64,000 bases of DNA, from assembly GCF_002934685.1 (NCBI RefSeq), contig NZ_NKHL01000107.1, forward strand, positions 62,001 to 126,000, written 5' to 3'. Position 1 is the stretch's first letter; every line of letters begins with the position of its first letter. Shown here one piece after another: positions 16,001 through 25,591 of this stretch. The position numbers and the translations under genes were made by a program. The notes under the pieces were generated by a model that had not been told where the DNA came from, did no database searches, and worked only from the letters and a program-made list of their open reading frames with translations. This DNA comes from Pseudomonas bohemica. GTDB taxonomy: Bacteria; Pseudomonadota; Gammaproteobacteria; Pseudomonadales; Pseudomonadaceae.

Positions 16001-17785
16001 ATGCCCACCACGCCCAAACGCCCCCTGCGCAGCCAGCAATGGTTCGACGATCCCGACCACGCCGACATGACCGCACTCTACGTCGAGCGCTACATGAACT
16101 ACGGCTTGACCCGCGAGGAGCTGCAATCCGGCCGGCCGATCATCGGCATTGCGCAGACCGGCAGCGACCTGGCTCCGTGCAATCGTCATCACATTGAACT
16201 GGCGCAACGGGTCAAGGCCGGGATTCGTGATGCTGGCGGGATTCCGATGGAGTTTCCGGTGCACCCGATGGCCGAGCAGACCCGTCGTCCGACGGCGGCC
16301 CTGGATCGCAATCTCGCTTATCTGGGGCTGGTGGAAATCCTCCACGGCTACCCGCTCGACGGCGTGGTGCTGACCACTGGCTGCGACAAGACCACTCCCG
16401 CGTGCCTGATGGCCGCAGCCACCACTGACCTGCCTGCGATTGTGCTGTCCGGTGGGCCGATGCTCGATGGTCGTCACAAGGGCGAACTGATCGGCTCCGG
16501 CACCGTGCTCTGGCATGCGCGCAACTTGTTGTCGGCGGGCGAGATCAATTACGAAGGCTTCATGGAAATGACCACCGCCGCCTCGCCTTCGGTGGGTCAT
16601 TGCAACACCATGGGCACGGCGCTTTCGATGAATGCGCTGGCCGAAGCGCTGGGTATGTCGTTGCCGGGTTGCGCAAGCATTCCAGCGGCCTATCGCGAGC
16701 GCGGCCAGATGGCTTACATCACCGGCAAGCGTATTTGCGATCTGGTGCGTGAAGACGTGCGCCCGTCGCAGATCATGACCCGCGAAGCCTTCGAGAACGC
16801 CATTGCCGTCGCGTCTGCGCTGGGGGCGTCGAGCAACTGTCCGCCGCACCTGATCGCCATCGCACGGCACATGGGCGTCGAGTTGAGTCTGGAGGACTGG
16901 CAGCGCATCGGCGAGGACGTACCGTTACTCGTCAATTGCATGCCGGCCGGCAAATACCTCGGCGAAGGCTTTCATCGTGCGGGCGGCGTACCAGCGGTAA
17001 TGCACGAACTGCAAAAGGCCGGAAAGCTGCATGAGGAATGCGGCTCGGTGTCCGGAAAAACCATTGGCGAGATCGTGCGCAATGCCGTGGTGCACGACGC
17101 CGATGTGATTCGTCCTTACGAAGACCCGCTCAAGCACCGCGCCGGTTTCATCGTGCTCAGCGGCAATTTTTTCGACAGCGCGATCATGAAGATGTCAGTG
17201 GTCGGCGAGGCCTTTCGCAGGACCTATTTGTCCGAACCTGGCGCGCAGAACAGCTTCGAAGCGCGGGCGATCGTCTTCGAGGGCCCGGAGGACTATCACG
17301 CGCGCATCAACGACCCCACGCTGGAAATCGACGAGCGCTGCATTCTGGTGATTCGCGGCGCAGGCACCGTGGGTTATCCCGGCAGCGCCGAGGTGGTGAA
17401 CATGGCGCCACCTACCGAGCTGATCAAACGCGGCATCGACTCGCTGCCCTGTCTGGGGGATGGTCGCCAGAGCGGGACATCGGCCAGCCCATCGATTCTC
17501 AACATGTCACCAGAAGCGGCTGTTGGTGGCGGTCTGGCGCTGTTGAAAACCAACGACCGTCTACGCGTGGACCTGAATAATCGCAGCGTGAATGTGTTGG
17601 TCAGCGACGAAGAAATGGCCGAACGCCGCGCACACTTCGAACCGAAGATGCCGGCTTCGCAAACGCCTTGGCAGGAGCTGTATCGGCAGTTGGTGGGGCA
17701 GCTGTCCACCGGTGGGTGCCTGGAACCGGCGACACTGCATTTGCGGGTGATTGCCAGGAGCGGCGAGCCGCGGCATTCGCATTGA
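16001..17785 (+). CDS. IlvD/EDD-family sugar-acid dehydratase, XylD-like
   Basis: A 594-residue dehydratase of the IlvD/EDD family, pentonate/hexonate branch. The iron-sulfur ligand cysteines sit in APCNRHH (about residue 60), TTGCDKTTPA (about 128) and GHCNTMGTA (about 200). The long C-terminal domain with the GRQSGTSASPSILNMSPEAA loop is characteristic of L-arabinonate/D-xylonate dehydratases. It would convert an aldonate to its 2-keto-3-deoxy acid, the substrate of the preceding XylX-like enzyme. No ketoglutarate-semialdehyde dehydrogenase or sugar dehydrogenase is nearby, so the remaining steps must be encoded elsewhere. Dihydroxyacid dehydratase for amino acid synthesis is unlikely from the motifs. 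Confidence 0.85.
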   Translation: MPTTPKRPLRSQQWFDDPDHADMTALYVERYMNYGLTREELQSGRPIIGIAQTGSDLAPCNRHHIELAQRVKAGIRDAGGIPMEFPVHPMAEQTRRPTAALDRNLAYLGLVEILHGYPLDGVVLTTGCDKTTPACLMAAATTDLPAIVLSGGPMLDGRHKGELIGSGTVLWHARNLLSAGEINYEGFMEMTTAASPSVGHCNTMGTALSMNALAEALGMSLPGCASIPAAYRERGQMAYITGKRICDLVREDVRPSQIMTREAFENAIAVASALGASSNCPPHLIAIARHMGVELSLEDWQRIGEDVPLLVNCMPAGKYLGEGFHRAGGVPAVMHELQKAGKLHEECGSVSGKTIGEIVRNAVVHDADVIRPYEDPLKHRAGFIVLSGNFFDSAIMKMSVVGEAFRRTYLSEPGAQNSFEARAIVFEGPEDYHARINDPTLEIDERCILVIRGAGTVGYPGSAEVVNMAPPTELIKRGIDSLPCLGDGRQSGTSASPSILNMSPEAAVGGGLALLKTNDRLRVDLNNRSVNVLVSDEEMAERRAHFEPKMPASQTPWQELYRQLVGQLSTGGCLEPATLHLRVIARSGEPRHSH

Positions 17786-17817
17786 GGAGCGCTGAAACGT
17801 CTGTAGCACGAGCCATT

Positions 17818-17909
17818 GAGGGAGTGAGCTTGCTCCGAAGGCGGATAAACAAGCGAGGAAGATGGATGACCGTACCGCTCTCTCCGTGAGCAGGCTCACT
17901 CCCACAGGG
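17818..17909. repeat. Paired REP elements, family 1
   Basis: A unit GGGAGTGAGCTTGCTCCGAA (17820-17839) and an inverted unit CCGTGAGCAGGCTCACTCCC (17884-17903), between the convergent dehydratase and LysR genes. Same family as 13607-13701, with a few substitutions. Confidence 0.8.
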
Positions 17910-17963
17910 ACCGTGTCTGCTGCGCTATCGGCGGCACGACCCCACAGCAATTTGCATTCAGCG

Positions 17964-18869
17964 TCACAACAACCTCGGCAGCCCCTCCTCCATCACCACG
18001 AACCGGCTCTTGAGCATCGAATGCAACTGCTGCACCGCAGGCGAAAACTGTTTGCGGTGCGGGTACACCAGATTCAGCGGCGCGGGCTCACCGGGGTAAT
18101 CCGGCAGCAATAATTCCAGGCGCCCGGCGAGCACGTCGTCCCGCACGTCGACCCACGATTTATAGGCGATGCCTTCGCCCGCCACAGCCCAGCGCCTTAC
18201 CAGATCGGCGTCATCGGTCAGCAGCGGGCCGGACACCGTGAACACCCGCCCACCCACCGGCCATTTGTCATAGATCCGGCCGTGGAGGATGTACAGCAGA
18301 CAGTCGTGGCGCAGCAGATCGTCCGACTTCATCGGCCGCCCTTTGCGCGCCAGATAGTCCGGCGATGCCACCAGCACCCGACGATTCCACGGTGCCAGCG
18401 GCATGGCGATGTAGTTGGCGTCTTCGATTACCCCGTTGCGAATCGCCACATCCACCGGGTCGCGAAACATGTCGGCGAGCTGGTCGGAGACGAACAGGCG
18501 CAAATTCAGCGCCGGGTGCTGCCGACGAAACCCGGTCAGCCACTTCAGCATCACGTTGCGCCCCAGGTCCGAAGGCATTGCCACCTGCAGCGTGCCTTGC
18601 AGCTCGGCGCTTTCGCGGTGCAGTTTCTCGCGGCCGTCCCTCAGCGCATCGAGCACGGTTTGCGCCGTCGGCAAGTATTGCTCACCTTCGGCAGTCAGGC
18701 GCAGGCTGCGGGTCGAACGGGCGAACAGGCGGATGTCCAGGTCGCGCTCCAGACGCTTGATCGCCGCGGCCACTTGCCCCGGCAGTAGATCAGCTTCACG
18801 TGCGGCATTGGAAAAACTGCCCAGTGCTGCTGTCCGAACGAATAGCGCCAGATCGTCGATGCGGATCAT
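17964..18869 (-). CDS. LysR-family transcriptional regulator
   Basis: A 301-residue LysR regulator of the CrgA/AaeR-like group: MIRIDDLALFVRTAALGSFS begins the winged helix, with recognition around LPGQVAAAIKRLERDL, and the effector domain contains the SGPLLTDDADLVRRWAVAGEGIAYKS stretch typical of this group (shown in part). It starts at the ATG at 18869 and is divergent from the MDR oxidoreductase gene, with 132 bases between starts. Local control of that gene is the natural inference. Confidence 0.88.
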   Translation of the reverse strand: MIRIDDLALFVRTAALGSFSNAAREADLLPGQVAAAIKRLERDLDIRLFARSTRSLRLTAEGEQYLPTAQTVLDALRDGREKLHRESAELQGTLQVAMPSDLGRNVMLKWLTGFRRQHPALNLRLFVSDQLADMFRDPVDVAIRNGVIEDANYIAMPLAPWNRRVLVASPDYLARKGRPMKSDDLLRHDCLLYILHGRIYDKWPVGGRVFTVSGPLLTDDADLVRRWAVAGEGIAYKSWVDVRDDVLAGRLELLLPDYPGEPAPLNLVYPHRKQFSPAVQQLHSMLKSRFVVMEEGLPRLL

Positions 18870-19001
18870 TTTCACTCCAGTTGTGAAAGTGTTGGCGCAT
18901 TGTGCGGGTTTTTCTTGTTGATGGAGAAGACCAAGATAGGCCCACCTTTCAGCGAGCAGACTTTTCAGCTCACTCGCCCTCAACCATTAAGAGAGAACGC
19001 C

Positions 19002-20009
19002 ATGAAAGCCATCGCCTTCACCCAACACGGCCTGCCCATTGATGATCCCAAATCGCTGATGGACATGGACCTGCCCAAGCCAGCACCCGGCCCGCGTGAC
19101 CTGCTGGTGGAGGTGCGCGCCATTTCCGTCAACCCCGTGGACACCAAAATCCGTGCTGGCTCAGCGGCGACCGCCCCCAAAGTGGTGGGCTGGGATGCCG
19201 TCGGCGTCGTGCGCGAAGCCGGCAGCGAGGTCACGCTGTTCAAGGCCGGTGACGAGGTGTTCTACGCGGGCTCCATCGCTCGTCCGGGGAACTACAGCGA
19301 ATTTCACCTGGTGGACGAGCGCATTGTCGGGCGCAAACCCAAATCCATCGATAACGCCCACGCCGCTGCGCTGCCATTGACGTCGATTACCGCATGGGAA
19401 CTGCTGTTCGACCGCCTGGGCGTACAGGAAGGTGCTGGCAAAGGCGACAGCCTGCTGATCATTGGTGCGGGCGGCGGCGTGGGTTCGATCCTCGTCCAAC
19501 TGGCACGTCGATTGACCAGGTTGACCGTCATCGGCACGGCATCGCGCCCGCAAACACAAGCGTGGGTCAAAGACCTGGGCGCGCACCATGTGATCGATCA
19601 CAGCCAGCCGCTGGTGGCACAACTGGAGAAAATCGGCGTCGGCCAGGTCAGTCATGTTGCGAGCCTCACTCACACCGACAGCTACTTCACACAACTGATC
19701 GAGGCGCTGCGCCCACAAGGCAAACTGGCATTAATCGACGACCCGAAAACCCTCGACGTGGTGCCGATGAAGCGCAAGGCGCTGTCGCTGCACTGGGAGC
19801 TGATGTTCACCCGATCGCTTTTCGAAACGCCGGACATGATTGCCCAGCATGAACTGCTCAACCGCGTGTCGAGCCTGATCGACCAGGGCGTGCTGAAGAC
19901 CACGCTGGGCGAGCATTTCGGGGCGATCAATGCCGAGAACCTGCGCCGCGCCCACGCCGTGATCGAAAGCGGCAAGGCCAAGGGCAAGATCGTGCTCGAA
20001 GGCTTCTAA
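19002..20009 (+). CDS. Zinc-independent MDR oxidoreductase (quinone oxidoreductase-like)
   Basis: A 335-residue NAD(P)H-dependent enzyme of the medium-chain dehydrogenase superfamily, in databases usually called zinc-type alcohol dehydrogenase-like. The GroES-like half is followed by the nucleotide motif GAGGGVGSILVQLAR near 155-169. The catalytic-zinc cysteine of true alcohol dehydrogenases is replaced (SVNPVDTKIR), and the structural-zinc cysteines are absent, so a quinone or enone reductase activity is more likely. The ATG at 19002 has an AGAGAG ribosome site. It is divergent from a LysR gene that may sense electrophiles. Confidence 0.82.
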   Translation: MKAIAFTQHGLPIDDPKSLMDMDLPKPAPGPRDLLVEVRAISVNPVDTKIRAGSAATAPKVVGWDAVGVVREAGSEVTLFKAGDEVFYAGSIARPGNYSEFHLVDERIVGRKPKSIDNAHAAALPLTSITAWELLFDRLGVQEGAGKGDSLLIIGAGGGVGSILVQLARRLTRLTVIGTASRPQTQAWVKDLGAHHVIDHSQPLVAQLEKIGVGQVSHVASLTHTDSYFTQLIEALRPQGKLALIDDPKTLDVVPMKRKALSLHWELMFTRSLFETPDMIAQHELLNRVSSLIDQGVLKTTLGEHFGAINAENLRRAHAVIESGKAKGKIVLEGF

Positions 20010-20165
20010 ACCAACCGTTCAACCGACTGGCTGCATGTGAAGATCGGCGCTACGTCGGCGCCGACTCACTGCTGCGTTACATCCGCCCGCCGGCACCTCT
20101 CATTTGCCCCAATGCCGTCGCTCTGCTAGTGTCGCGCCGGTTTACCGTCTACCGGGATAGCCGCC

Positions 20166-20408
20166 ATGGCCCGCAAGAAAGCTGCACTGGATTTCGAACA
20201 GTCCCTCACCGATCTGCAAACGCTGGTCGAGCGTCTGGAGAACGGCGAGCTGTCGCTGGAAGATTCATTGACCGCCTTCGAACAAGGCATCCGCCTGACG
20301 CGTGAGTGCCAGAGCGCGCTGGCGCAGGCCGAACAGAAGGTCCAGGTGTTACTGGAGCGCGATGGCGAGCTGGCCGAGGAACCCTTCGACGCGGAACAGC
20401 CAGAATGA
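20166..20408 (+). CDS. xseB: Exodeoxyribonuclease VII small subunit
   Basis: An 80-residue, mostly helical protein that binds XseA to form the single-strand exonuclease VII. The signature [20 protein letters not shown] followed by [16 protein letters not shown] is plain, and the length is normal. Its TGA stop overlaps the ispA ATG (ATGA), and dxs follows, the conserved xseB-ispA-dxs order of gammaproteobacteria. Confidence 0.96.
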   Translation: MARKKAALDFEQSLTDLQTLVERLENGELSLEDSLTAFEQGIRLTRECQSALAQAEQKVQVLLERDGELAEEPFDAEQPE

Positions 20409-21292
20409 TCGCCGAGTATCAGGCCCTCAGTCAGGCGCGCGTCAATGCAGCGCTTGAAAACCTGTTCAATGCCCCTTCCGCCGAACTCACCCGCCTCTAT
20501 CAGGCCATGCGCTACAGCGTCACCAACGGCGGCAAGCGCGTACGCCCACTGCTGGTTTACGCCGCCTGTGAAGCGCTGGGCGGCGATGCAGAGCGGGGCA
20601 ACGGTGCAGCCTGTGCGGTCGAGCTGATCCACGCGTACTCGTTGGTCCACGACGATCTGCCGGCCATGGACGACGACGATCTGCGTCGCGGCCTGCCCAC
20701 CACACACAAGGCGTTTGATGAAGCCTGCGCGATCCTCGCTGGCGACGGTCTGCAAAGCCTGGCGTTCGGCGTGCTGAGCGACGGCAAGCTCAACCCACAA
20801 GATGCCGAGACACGCCTGAAAATGGTCGCCGTCCTGGCTCACGCCGCTGGCCCTGCCGGCATGGTCGGCGGACAAGCGATCGATCTCGGTTCGGTGGGCC
20901 TGAAGCTCGACCAGACCGCGCTGGAGTTCATGCACCGGCACAAAACGGGCGCTCTGATCGAGGCCAGCGTCAGGCTTGGCGCTCTGGCCAGCGGCCACGC
21001 CAGCCAGGTTCAGCTCGACTCGCTGCAGATCTACGCACGCGCCGTCGGTCTGGCATTTCAGGTGCAGGACGACATTCTCGATGTCGAAAGCGACACCGCG
21101 ACCCTCGGCAAACGCCAGGGTGCCGACATCGCCCGCGACAAGCCGACCTACCCGGCTTTGCTGGGCCTGGAAGAAGCCAAGCATTATGCGATTGAGCTGC
21201 GAGATCAGGCCCTGGTGGCGCTGCGACCTTTCGACGCGGCCGCCGAGCCTTTGCGTGCATTGGCGCGTTATATCGTCGAACGCCGCAACTGA
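20405..21292 (+). CDS. ispA: Farnesyl diphosphate synthase (geranyltranstransferase)
   Basis: Condenses isopentenyl diphosphate with dimethylallyl and geranyl diphosphate to give farnesyl diphosphate. The 295-residue protein has the first aspartate-rich motif [14 protein letters not shown] at about 83-96 and the second DDILD at about 222-226. The start overlaps xseB by four bases. The next gene, dxs, makes the precursor, so the unit supplies isoprenoids for quinones and undecaprenyl phosphate. Confidence 0.96.
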   Translation: MIAEYQALSQARVNAALENLFNAPSAELTRLYQAMRYSVTNGGKRVRPLLVYAACEALGGDAERGNGAACAVELIHAYSLVHDDLPAMDDDDLRRGLPTTHKAFDEACAILAGDGLQSLAFGVLSDGKLNPQDAETRLKMVAVLAHAAGPAGMVGGQAIDLGSVGLKLDQTALEFMHRHKTGALIEASVRLGALASGHASQVQLDSLQIYARAVGLAFQVQDDILDVESDTATLGKRQGADIARDKPTYPALLGLEEAKHYAIELRDQALVALRPFDAAAEPLRALARYIVERRN

Positions 21293-21314
21293 TCGTCCGC
21301 CCGCGCTCTTGTCT

Positions 21315-21401
21315 GTGGCAGCGCGCTTGCGCCCGATTCATGGGTACATCAAACATATTTTCGTAGCCAGATGGATTTATCGCGGGCAAGCGCGCTCCTA
21401 C
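21315..21401. repeat. Paired REP elements, family 2 (one unit degenerate)
   Basis: The unit CGCGGGCAAGCGCGCTCCTAC lies at 21381-21401, and a degenerate inverted partner (GGCAGCGCGCTTGCGCCCGA) at about 21317-21336. Same family at 25494-25582, 35322-35410, 40850-40935 and 47441-47529. It sits in the ispA-dxs spacer, so both genes are either joined across it or dxs has its own promoter. Confidence 0.75.
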
Positions 21402-21524
21402 AAAGGGTCAGGCCGTTGCATCCGGTCTCGCTGCCTGGATTTGAACATCCATCGGATTCAGTTCATGGGCAGCTCGCGATGCATCAGGTAAACTGCCGCC
21501 TCTTTCACTATAACGATTCGCCTG

Positions 21525-23414
21525 ATGCCCACGACGTTCAAAGAGATTCCCCGCGAGCGCCCGTCCACGCCACTGCTTGACAAGGCAGCGACGCCGGAAG
21601 GCCTGCGCCGGTTAGGTGAAGCCGAGCTCGAAGCCCTGGCTGACGAACTGCGCCTGGAGCTGCTCTATACCGTTGGCCAGACCGGTGGGCACTTCGGTGC
21701 CGGCCTTGGCGTCATCGAGCTGACCGTGGCCCTGCATTACGTTTTCGATACCCCCGACGACCGGCTGGTCTGGGACGTCGGCCATCAGGCGTATCCGCAC
21801 AAGATTCTCACCGGCCGTCGTGAGCGGATGTCGACCCTGCGCCAGAAAGGCGGCGTAGCGGCCTTTCCGCGTCGCGGCGAGAGCGAGTACGACACCTTTG
21901 GCGTCGGTCACTCCAGCACCTCCATCAGCGCCGCGCTGGGCATGGCGATTGCCTCCCGCCTCCAAGGCAGCGAGCGCAAGTCCATCGCTGTCATCGGCGA
22001 CGGCGCCCTGACTGCCGGCATGGCATTCGAGGCGTTGAACCACGCCCCCGAGGTCAACGCCGACATGCTGGTGATCCTCAACGACAACGACATGTCGATC
22101 TCGCGCAACGTCGGCGGCCTGTCGAACTACTTGGCGAAGATCCTTTCCAGCCGCACTTACGCCAGCATGCGCGAAGGCAGCAAGAAGGTGCTTTCGCGCT
22201 TGCCCGGCGCATGGGAAATCGCCCGCCGCACCGAGGAATACGCCAAAGGCATGCTAGTGCCGGGCACCTTGTTCGAAGAGTTGGGCTGGAACTACATCGG
22301 CCCTATCGACGGCCATGACCTGCCGACGCTTATCGCCACCTTGCGCAACATGCGTGACTTGAAAGGTCCGCAGTTCCTGCACGTCGTCACCAAAAAGGGC
22401 AAGGGTTTCGCCCCGGCCGAGGTCGACCCGATCGGCTACCATGCGATCACCAAGCTCGACCCCCTGGACGCGCCCGCCGAGCCAAAAAAGGCCAGTGGAC
22501 CGAAATATTCCGGTGTCTTTGGCCAGTGGCTGTGCGACATGGCGGACGCCGACGAGCGCCTCGTCGGCATTACCCCGGCGATGAAAGAAGGCTCCGATCT
22601 GGTCGCGTTCAGCGAGCGTTTCCCTGAGCGGTATTTCGATGTCGCGATTGCCGAGCAGCACGCGGTGACGCTGGCAGCGGGCATGGCTTGCGAGGGCGCA
22701 AAACCTGTGGTGGCGATCTACTCGACCTTCCTGCAGCGCGGTTACGACCAATTGATCCACGACGTCGCGGTGCAGAATCTGGACGTACTGTTCGCCATCG
22801 ACCGTGCAGGTCTGGTCGGTGAAGACGGCCCGACTCACGCGGGCAGCTTCGACTTGTCGTTCCTTCGGTGCGTCCCCAACATGCTGGTGATGACCCCGAG
22901 TGACGAGAACGAACTGCGCAGGATGCTCAGCACCGGCCACTTGTTCAACGGCCCGGCCGCCGTGCGTTACCCGCGTGGCACTGGCCCGAACGCCGTAATC
23001 GACAGCGGGCTGGAACCATTGGAGATCGGCAAGGGCATCGTCCGTCGTGAAGGCAACAAGGTCGCGATGCTGGTGTTTGGTGTGCAACTGGCCGATGCGT
23101 TGAAAGTCGCCGAGAAGATCGACGCAACGGTGGTCGACATGCGCTTCGTCAAGCCACTGGACGAGGCTTTGGTCCGCGACATCGCCGCCCGCCACGATCT
23201 GCTGGTGACCATCGAAGAAAACGCCATCATGGGCGGCGCCGGTGCGGCGGTCAGCGAGTTTCTGGCGCGGGAAAACATTCTCAAGTCCGTGCTGCATCTG
23301 GGCTTGCCGGATGTTTACGTCGAACACGCCAAACCCGCGCAGATGCTCGCAGAATGCGGGCTGGATGCGGACGGGATTGAAGCGTCGATCAACAAGCGTC
23401 TGCAAAAGACTTGA
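21525..23414 (+). CDS. dxs: 1-deoxy-D-xylulose-5-phosphate synthase
   Basis: Thiamine-diphosphate enzyme that joins pyruvate and glyceraldehyde 3-phosphate, the first step of the MEP isoprenoid pathway. The 629-residue protein shows the active-site GVGHSSTS stretch, the ThDP motif [17 protein letters not shown] through NDNDMSIS, the central domain with [13 protein letters not shown], and the C-terminal transketolase domain. It needs thiamine diphosphate, whose synthesis is served by thiL further along. The ATG at 21525 is the family start. Confidence 0.97.
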   Translation: MPTTFKEIPRERPSTPLLDKAATPEGLRRLGEAELEALADELRLELLYTVGQTGGHFGAGLGVIELTVALHYVFDTPDDRLVWDVGHQAYPHKILTGRRERMSTLRQKGGVAAFPRRGESEYDTFGVGHSSTSISAALGMAIASRLQGSERKSIAVIGDGALTAGMAFEALNHAPEVNADMLVILNDNDMSISRNVGGLSNYLAKILSSRTYASMREGSKKVLSRLPGAWEIARRTEEYAKGMLVPGTLFEELGWNYIGPIDGHDLPTLIATLRNMRDLKGPQFLHVVTKKGKGFAPAEVDPIGYHAITKLDPLDAPAEPKKASGPKYSGVFGQWLCDMADADERLVGITPAMKEGSDLVAFSERFPERYFDVAIAEQHAVTLAAGMACEGAKPVVAIYSTFLQRGYDQLIHDVAVQNLDVLFAIDRAGLVGEDGPTHAGSFDLSFLRCVPNMLVMTPSDENELRRMLSTGHLFNGPAAVRYPRGTGPNAVIDSGLEPLEIGKGIVRREGNKVAMLVFGVQLADALKVAEKIDATVVDMRFVKPLDEALVRDIAARHDLLVTIEENAIMGGAGAAVSEFLARENILKSVLHLGLPDVYVEHAKPAQMLAECGLDADGIEASINKRLQKT

Positions 23415-23472
23415 TCGCTGCACGCGCCTGCGATCATCTGCCCCCTTCGCTACTTAACGGATGTTGGATGAC

Positions 23473-23566
23473 CTGTGGAGTGATCTTGCTCGCGAAGACT
23501 GACGTTCAGACGCTGAATATGCTGTAAATGTTCAGCCGCTTTCGTGAGCAAGCTCACTCCCCCAGT
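23473..23566. repeat. Paired REP elements, family 1
   Basis: A degenerate unit TGTGGAGTGATCTTGCTCGC begins at 23474, and an inverted canonical unit TTCGTGAGCAAGCTCACTCC lies at 23541-23560. The pair occupies most of the dxs-receptor spacer and ends about 30 bases before the receptor start. Confidence 0.8.
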
Positions 23567-23598
23567 GTCCGCGTCGACCAAACTCTTTGCCGAACCTC

Positions 23599-25482
23599 AT
23601 GAATTTTTCCCGCCTCGCGCTCGCCCTGTCCTTGCTGCCAATCCCCCAGGCCTTCGCCGACCTTCCGGATCGAGAAGATGCCTTGAAGCTGTCCGATGTC
23701 CTCATCAGCGCCAACCGTCAGGTCGAACAGCGCGATGCCAGCACAGCGGCAAACACGGTTTTCACCCGGACCGATATCGAGCGTCTGCAACCGACCGGCG
23801 TCACTGACCTGCTCAATCGCGTGCCGGGCGTGCAGGTGGCGCCGAGCGGCGGGCGCGGCAGTCTGCCGGGCATTTACATTCGCGGGACGAAGGCGGCGCA
23901 AAGCCTGGTGCTGGTCGACGGTCAGCGCATCGCCAACGCCACGTCCGCCGACAGCGCCCTGCAGTACCTCAATGTCGAGCAGATCGAGCGGGTCGAAGTG
24001 CTGCGTGGGTCGCGTTCGGTGGTTTACGGGGCCGATGCCATTGGCGGCGTTATCCAGATCTTCACCCGACGCGGCGCAGAACAAGGCCTGCAAGCGCGCC
24101 TGCACAGCGGCTTCGGCAACCGCGATACTTGGCAGAACAGTCTTGGCCTCTCGGGCGGCGACGAGCAGACCCGTTTCGACCTGAGCACCAGCCTGGACGA
24201 AACCGCAGGCATCGATCGCACCGGCCCCTCTTTCGCCAGCGATGCCGATCACGATGCCTACCGCAACAAATCCTACAGTCTGAACCTGAGTCATTGGCTG
24301 ACCGATGACGTGGAAGTCGGCTTCAATGCCCTGGATAACAAGGGCAAGACTGAGTTCGACAACCCGTTCGGCCTGTTCGACCCGATCACCTTTAACAGCG
24401 TCGGCCAGCAGCAGTACAGCGATTTCGACCTCAGCAGTCTCGGCGCTTACATGGACGCCCGAATCAACGACCGCTGGAAAACCCGCCTTGAAGTGGGTCA
24501 CAGCGAAAACCGCGAGAAGACGTACGACAAGCTCAGCGATGACCGCTACGTGTTCAACACCTATCGCGATTCGGTGAACTGGCAGAACGACCTGACGCTG
24601 AACGAGCGCAACAGTTTGATGCTCGGCGGCGACTGGTATGAGGATCGGGTCAACAGCAGCACGCCCTTCGACGAAGACAGCCGCTGGAACCGCGCGGCAT
24701 TCATTCAACATCGTTTCAAGGGTGAAGGTTTTTCCACTGAACTGGGCCTGCGTCATGATCAGAACCAGCAATTCGGCAGCCAGAACACCTGGAGCGGCAC
24801 ACTGACCGTGCCTGTCAACGAGGCCAATGATGTGCTGCTTTCCTACAGCGAAGGCTTCCGCGCGCCGACATTCAATGATCTGTATTACCCCGGCTTCAGC
24901 AACCCGAATCTCAAGCCCGAGCACTCCAAAAGCTACGAACTGCAATGGCGCAGTCGCTTGAGCGACACCAGCAAACTCGAGGCGTCGCTGTACCGCACCG
25001 ACCTGGAAGACGCAATTGCACTCGATAGCGACTTCCGGCCGAAGAACATCGGTTCGGCAAGGATCAACGGTTTCGAAGCGTCGCTTGAGCAACGACTGTT
25101 CGGCTGGACCGGCAGACTCGGCGGCTCGATCATCGATCCCCGCGACCGCGACACCGGACATACGCTCAACCGACGTGCACGCCGCACCGTGAATCTCGAC
25201 CTCGACCGCCAGTTCGATCGCCTCGGCGTCGGCGCAAGTTGGCAGGCGGTGAGCAGCAGTTACAACGACGAGGCGAACACCCAGAGCATCGGTGGTTACG
25301 CGTTGTTTGGCCTGCGCAGCAGTTGGAAGGTCAGTGATGAAGTGAAGCTGGAATTCAAGCTGGATAACGCGCTGGACAAGCGCTACAGCCGCACGCTGTA
25401 CAGCTTTGACGGGAACAATTATGGGTATCGCGAAGAGGGCCGGACCTGGATGTTGGGGATGACCTGGACACCAAGCCTGTGA
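23599..25482 (+). CDS. btuB: TonB-dependent receptor, BtuB-like (vitamin B12)
   Basis: A 627-residue outer-membrane receptor. A short signal peptide (LALALSLLPIPQAFA) is followed by a TonB-box-like LSDVLISANR, the plug domain (LLNRVPGVQV, then YIRGTKAAQSLVLVDGQRI) and a 22-strand barrel. The plug closely resembles E. coli BtuB, and the length is similar (614 there). I start at ATG 23599 rather than the TTG 12 bases earlier. A BtuF-type cobalamin-binding protein gene faces it on the other strand, which supports B12 as ligand. I could not find a cobalamin riboswitch upstream. Confidence 0.85.
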   Translation: MNFSRLALALSLLPIPQAFADLPDREDALKLSDVLISANRQVEQRDASTAANTVFTRTDIERLQPTGVTDLLNRVPGVQVAPSGGRGSLPGIYIRGTKAAQSLVLVDGQRIANATSADSALQYLNVEQIERVEVLRGSRSVVYGADAIGGVIQIFTRRGAEQGLQARLHSGFGNRDTWQNSLGLSGGDEQTRFDLSTSLDETAGIDRTGPSFASDADHDAYRNKSYSLNLSHWLTDDVEVGFNALDNKGKTEFDNPFGLFDPITFNSVGQQQYSDFDLSSLGAYMDARINDRWKTRLEVGHSENREKTYDKLSDDRYVFNTYRDSVNWQNDLTLNERNSLMLGGDWYEDRVNSSTPFDEDSRWNRAAFIQHRFKGEGFSTELGLRHDQNQQFGSQNTWSGTLTVPVNEANDVLLSYSEGFRAPTFNDLYYPGFSNPNLKPEHSKSYELQWRSRLSDTSKLEASLYRTDLEDAIALDSDFRPKNIGSARINGFEASLEQRLFGWTGRLGGSIIDPRDRDTGHTLNRRARRTVNLDLDRQFDRLGVGASWQAVSSSYNDEANTQSIGGYALFGLRSSWKVSDEVKLEFKLDNALDKRYSRTLYSFDGNNYGYREEGRTWMLGMTWTPSL

Positions 25483-25493
25483 CGCAGGGTTCC

Positions 25494-25582
25494 CTGTAGA
25501 AGCGAGCTTGCCCGCGATTCAGTCCGTCAATTGGCACAGCGTCTTCAGAAAGACCGCAATCGCACGCAAGCGCGCTCCTGCA
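25494..25582. repeat. Paired REP elements, family 2
   Basis: Units TAGAAGCGAGCTTGCCCGCG (from 25497) and GCACGCAAGCGCGCTCCTGC (25562-25581) in inverted orientation, between the convergent btuB-like and btuF-like genes. Confidence 0.8.
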
Positions 25583-25591
25583 GCCGGATAT

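Noticed and set aside
20126..21184. A 352-codon open frame on the minus strand
   Set aside because: It runs opposite xseB and ispA, whose catalytic motifs are unmistakable.
23415..23598. Cobalamin riboswitch ahead of the btuB-like gene
   Set aside because: No recognisable B12 box was found by eye, and the space is mostly a REP pair.
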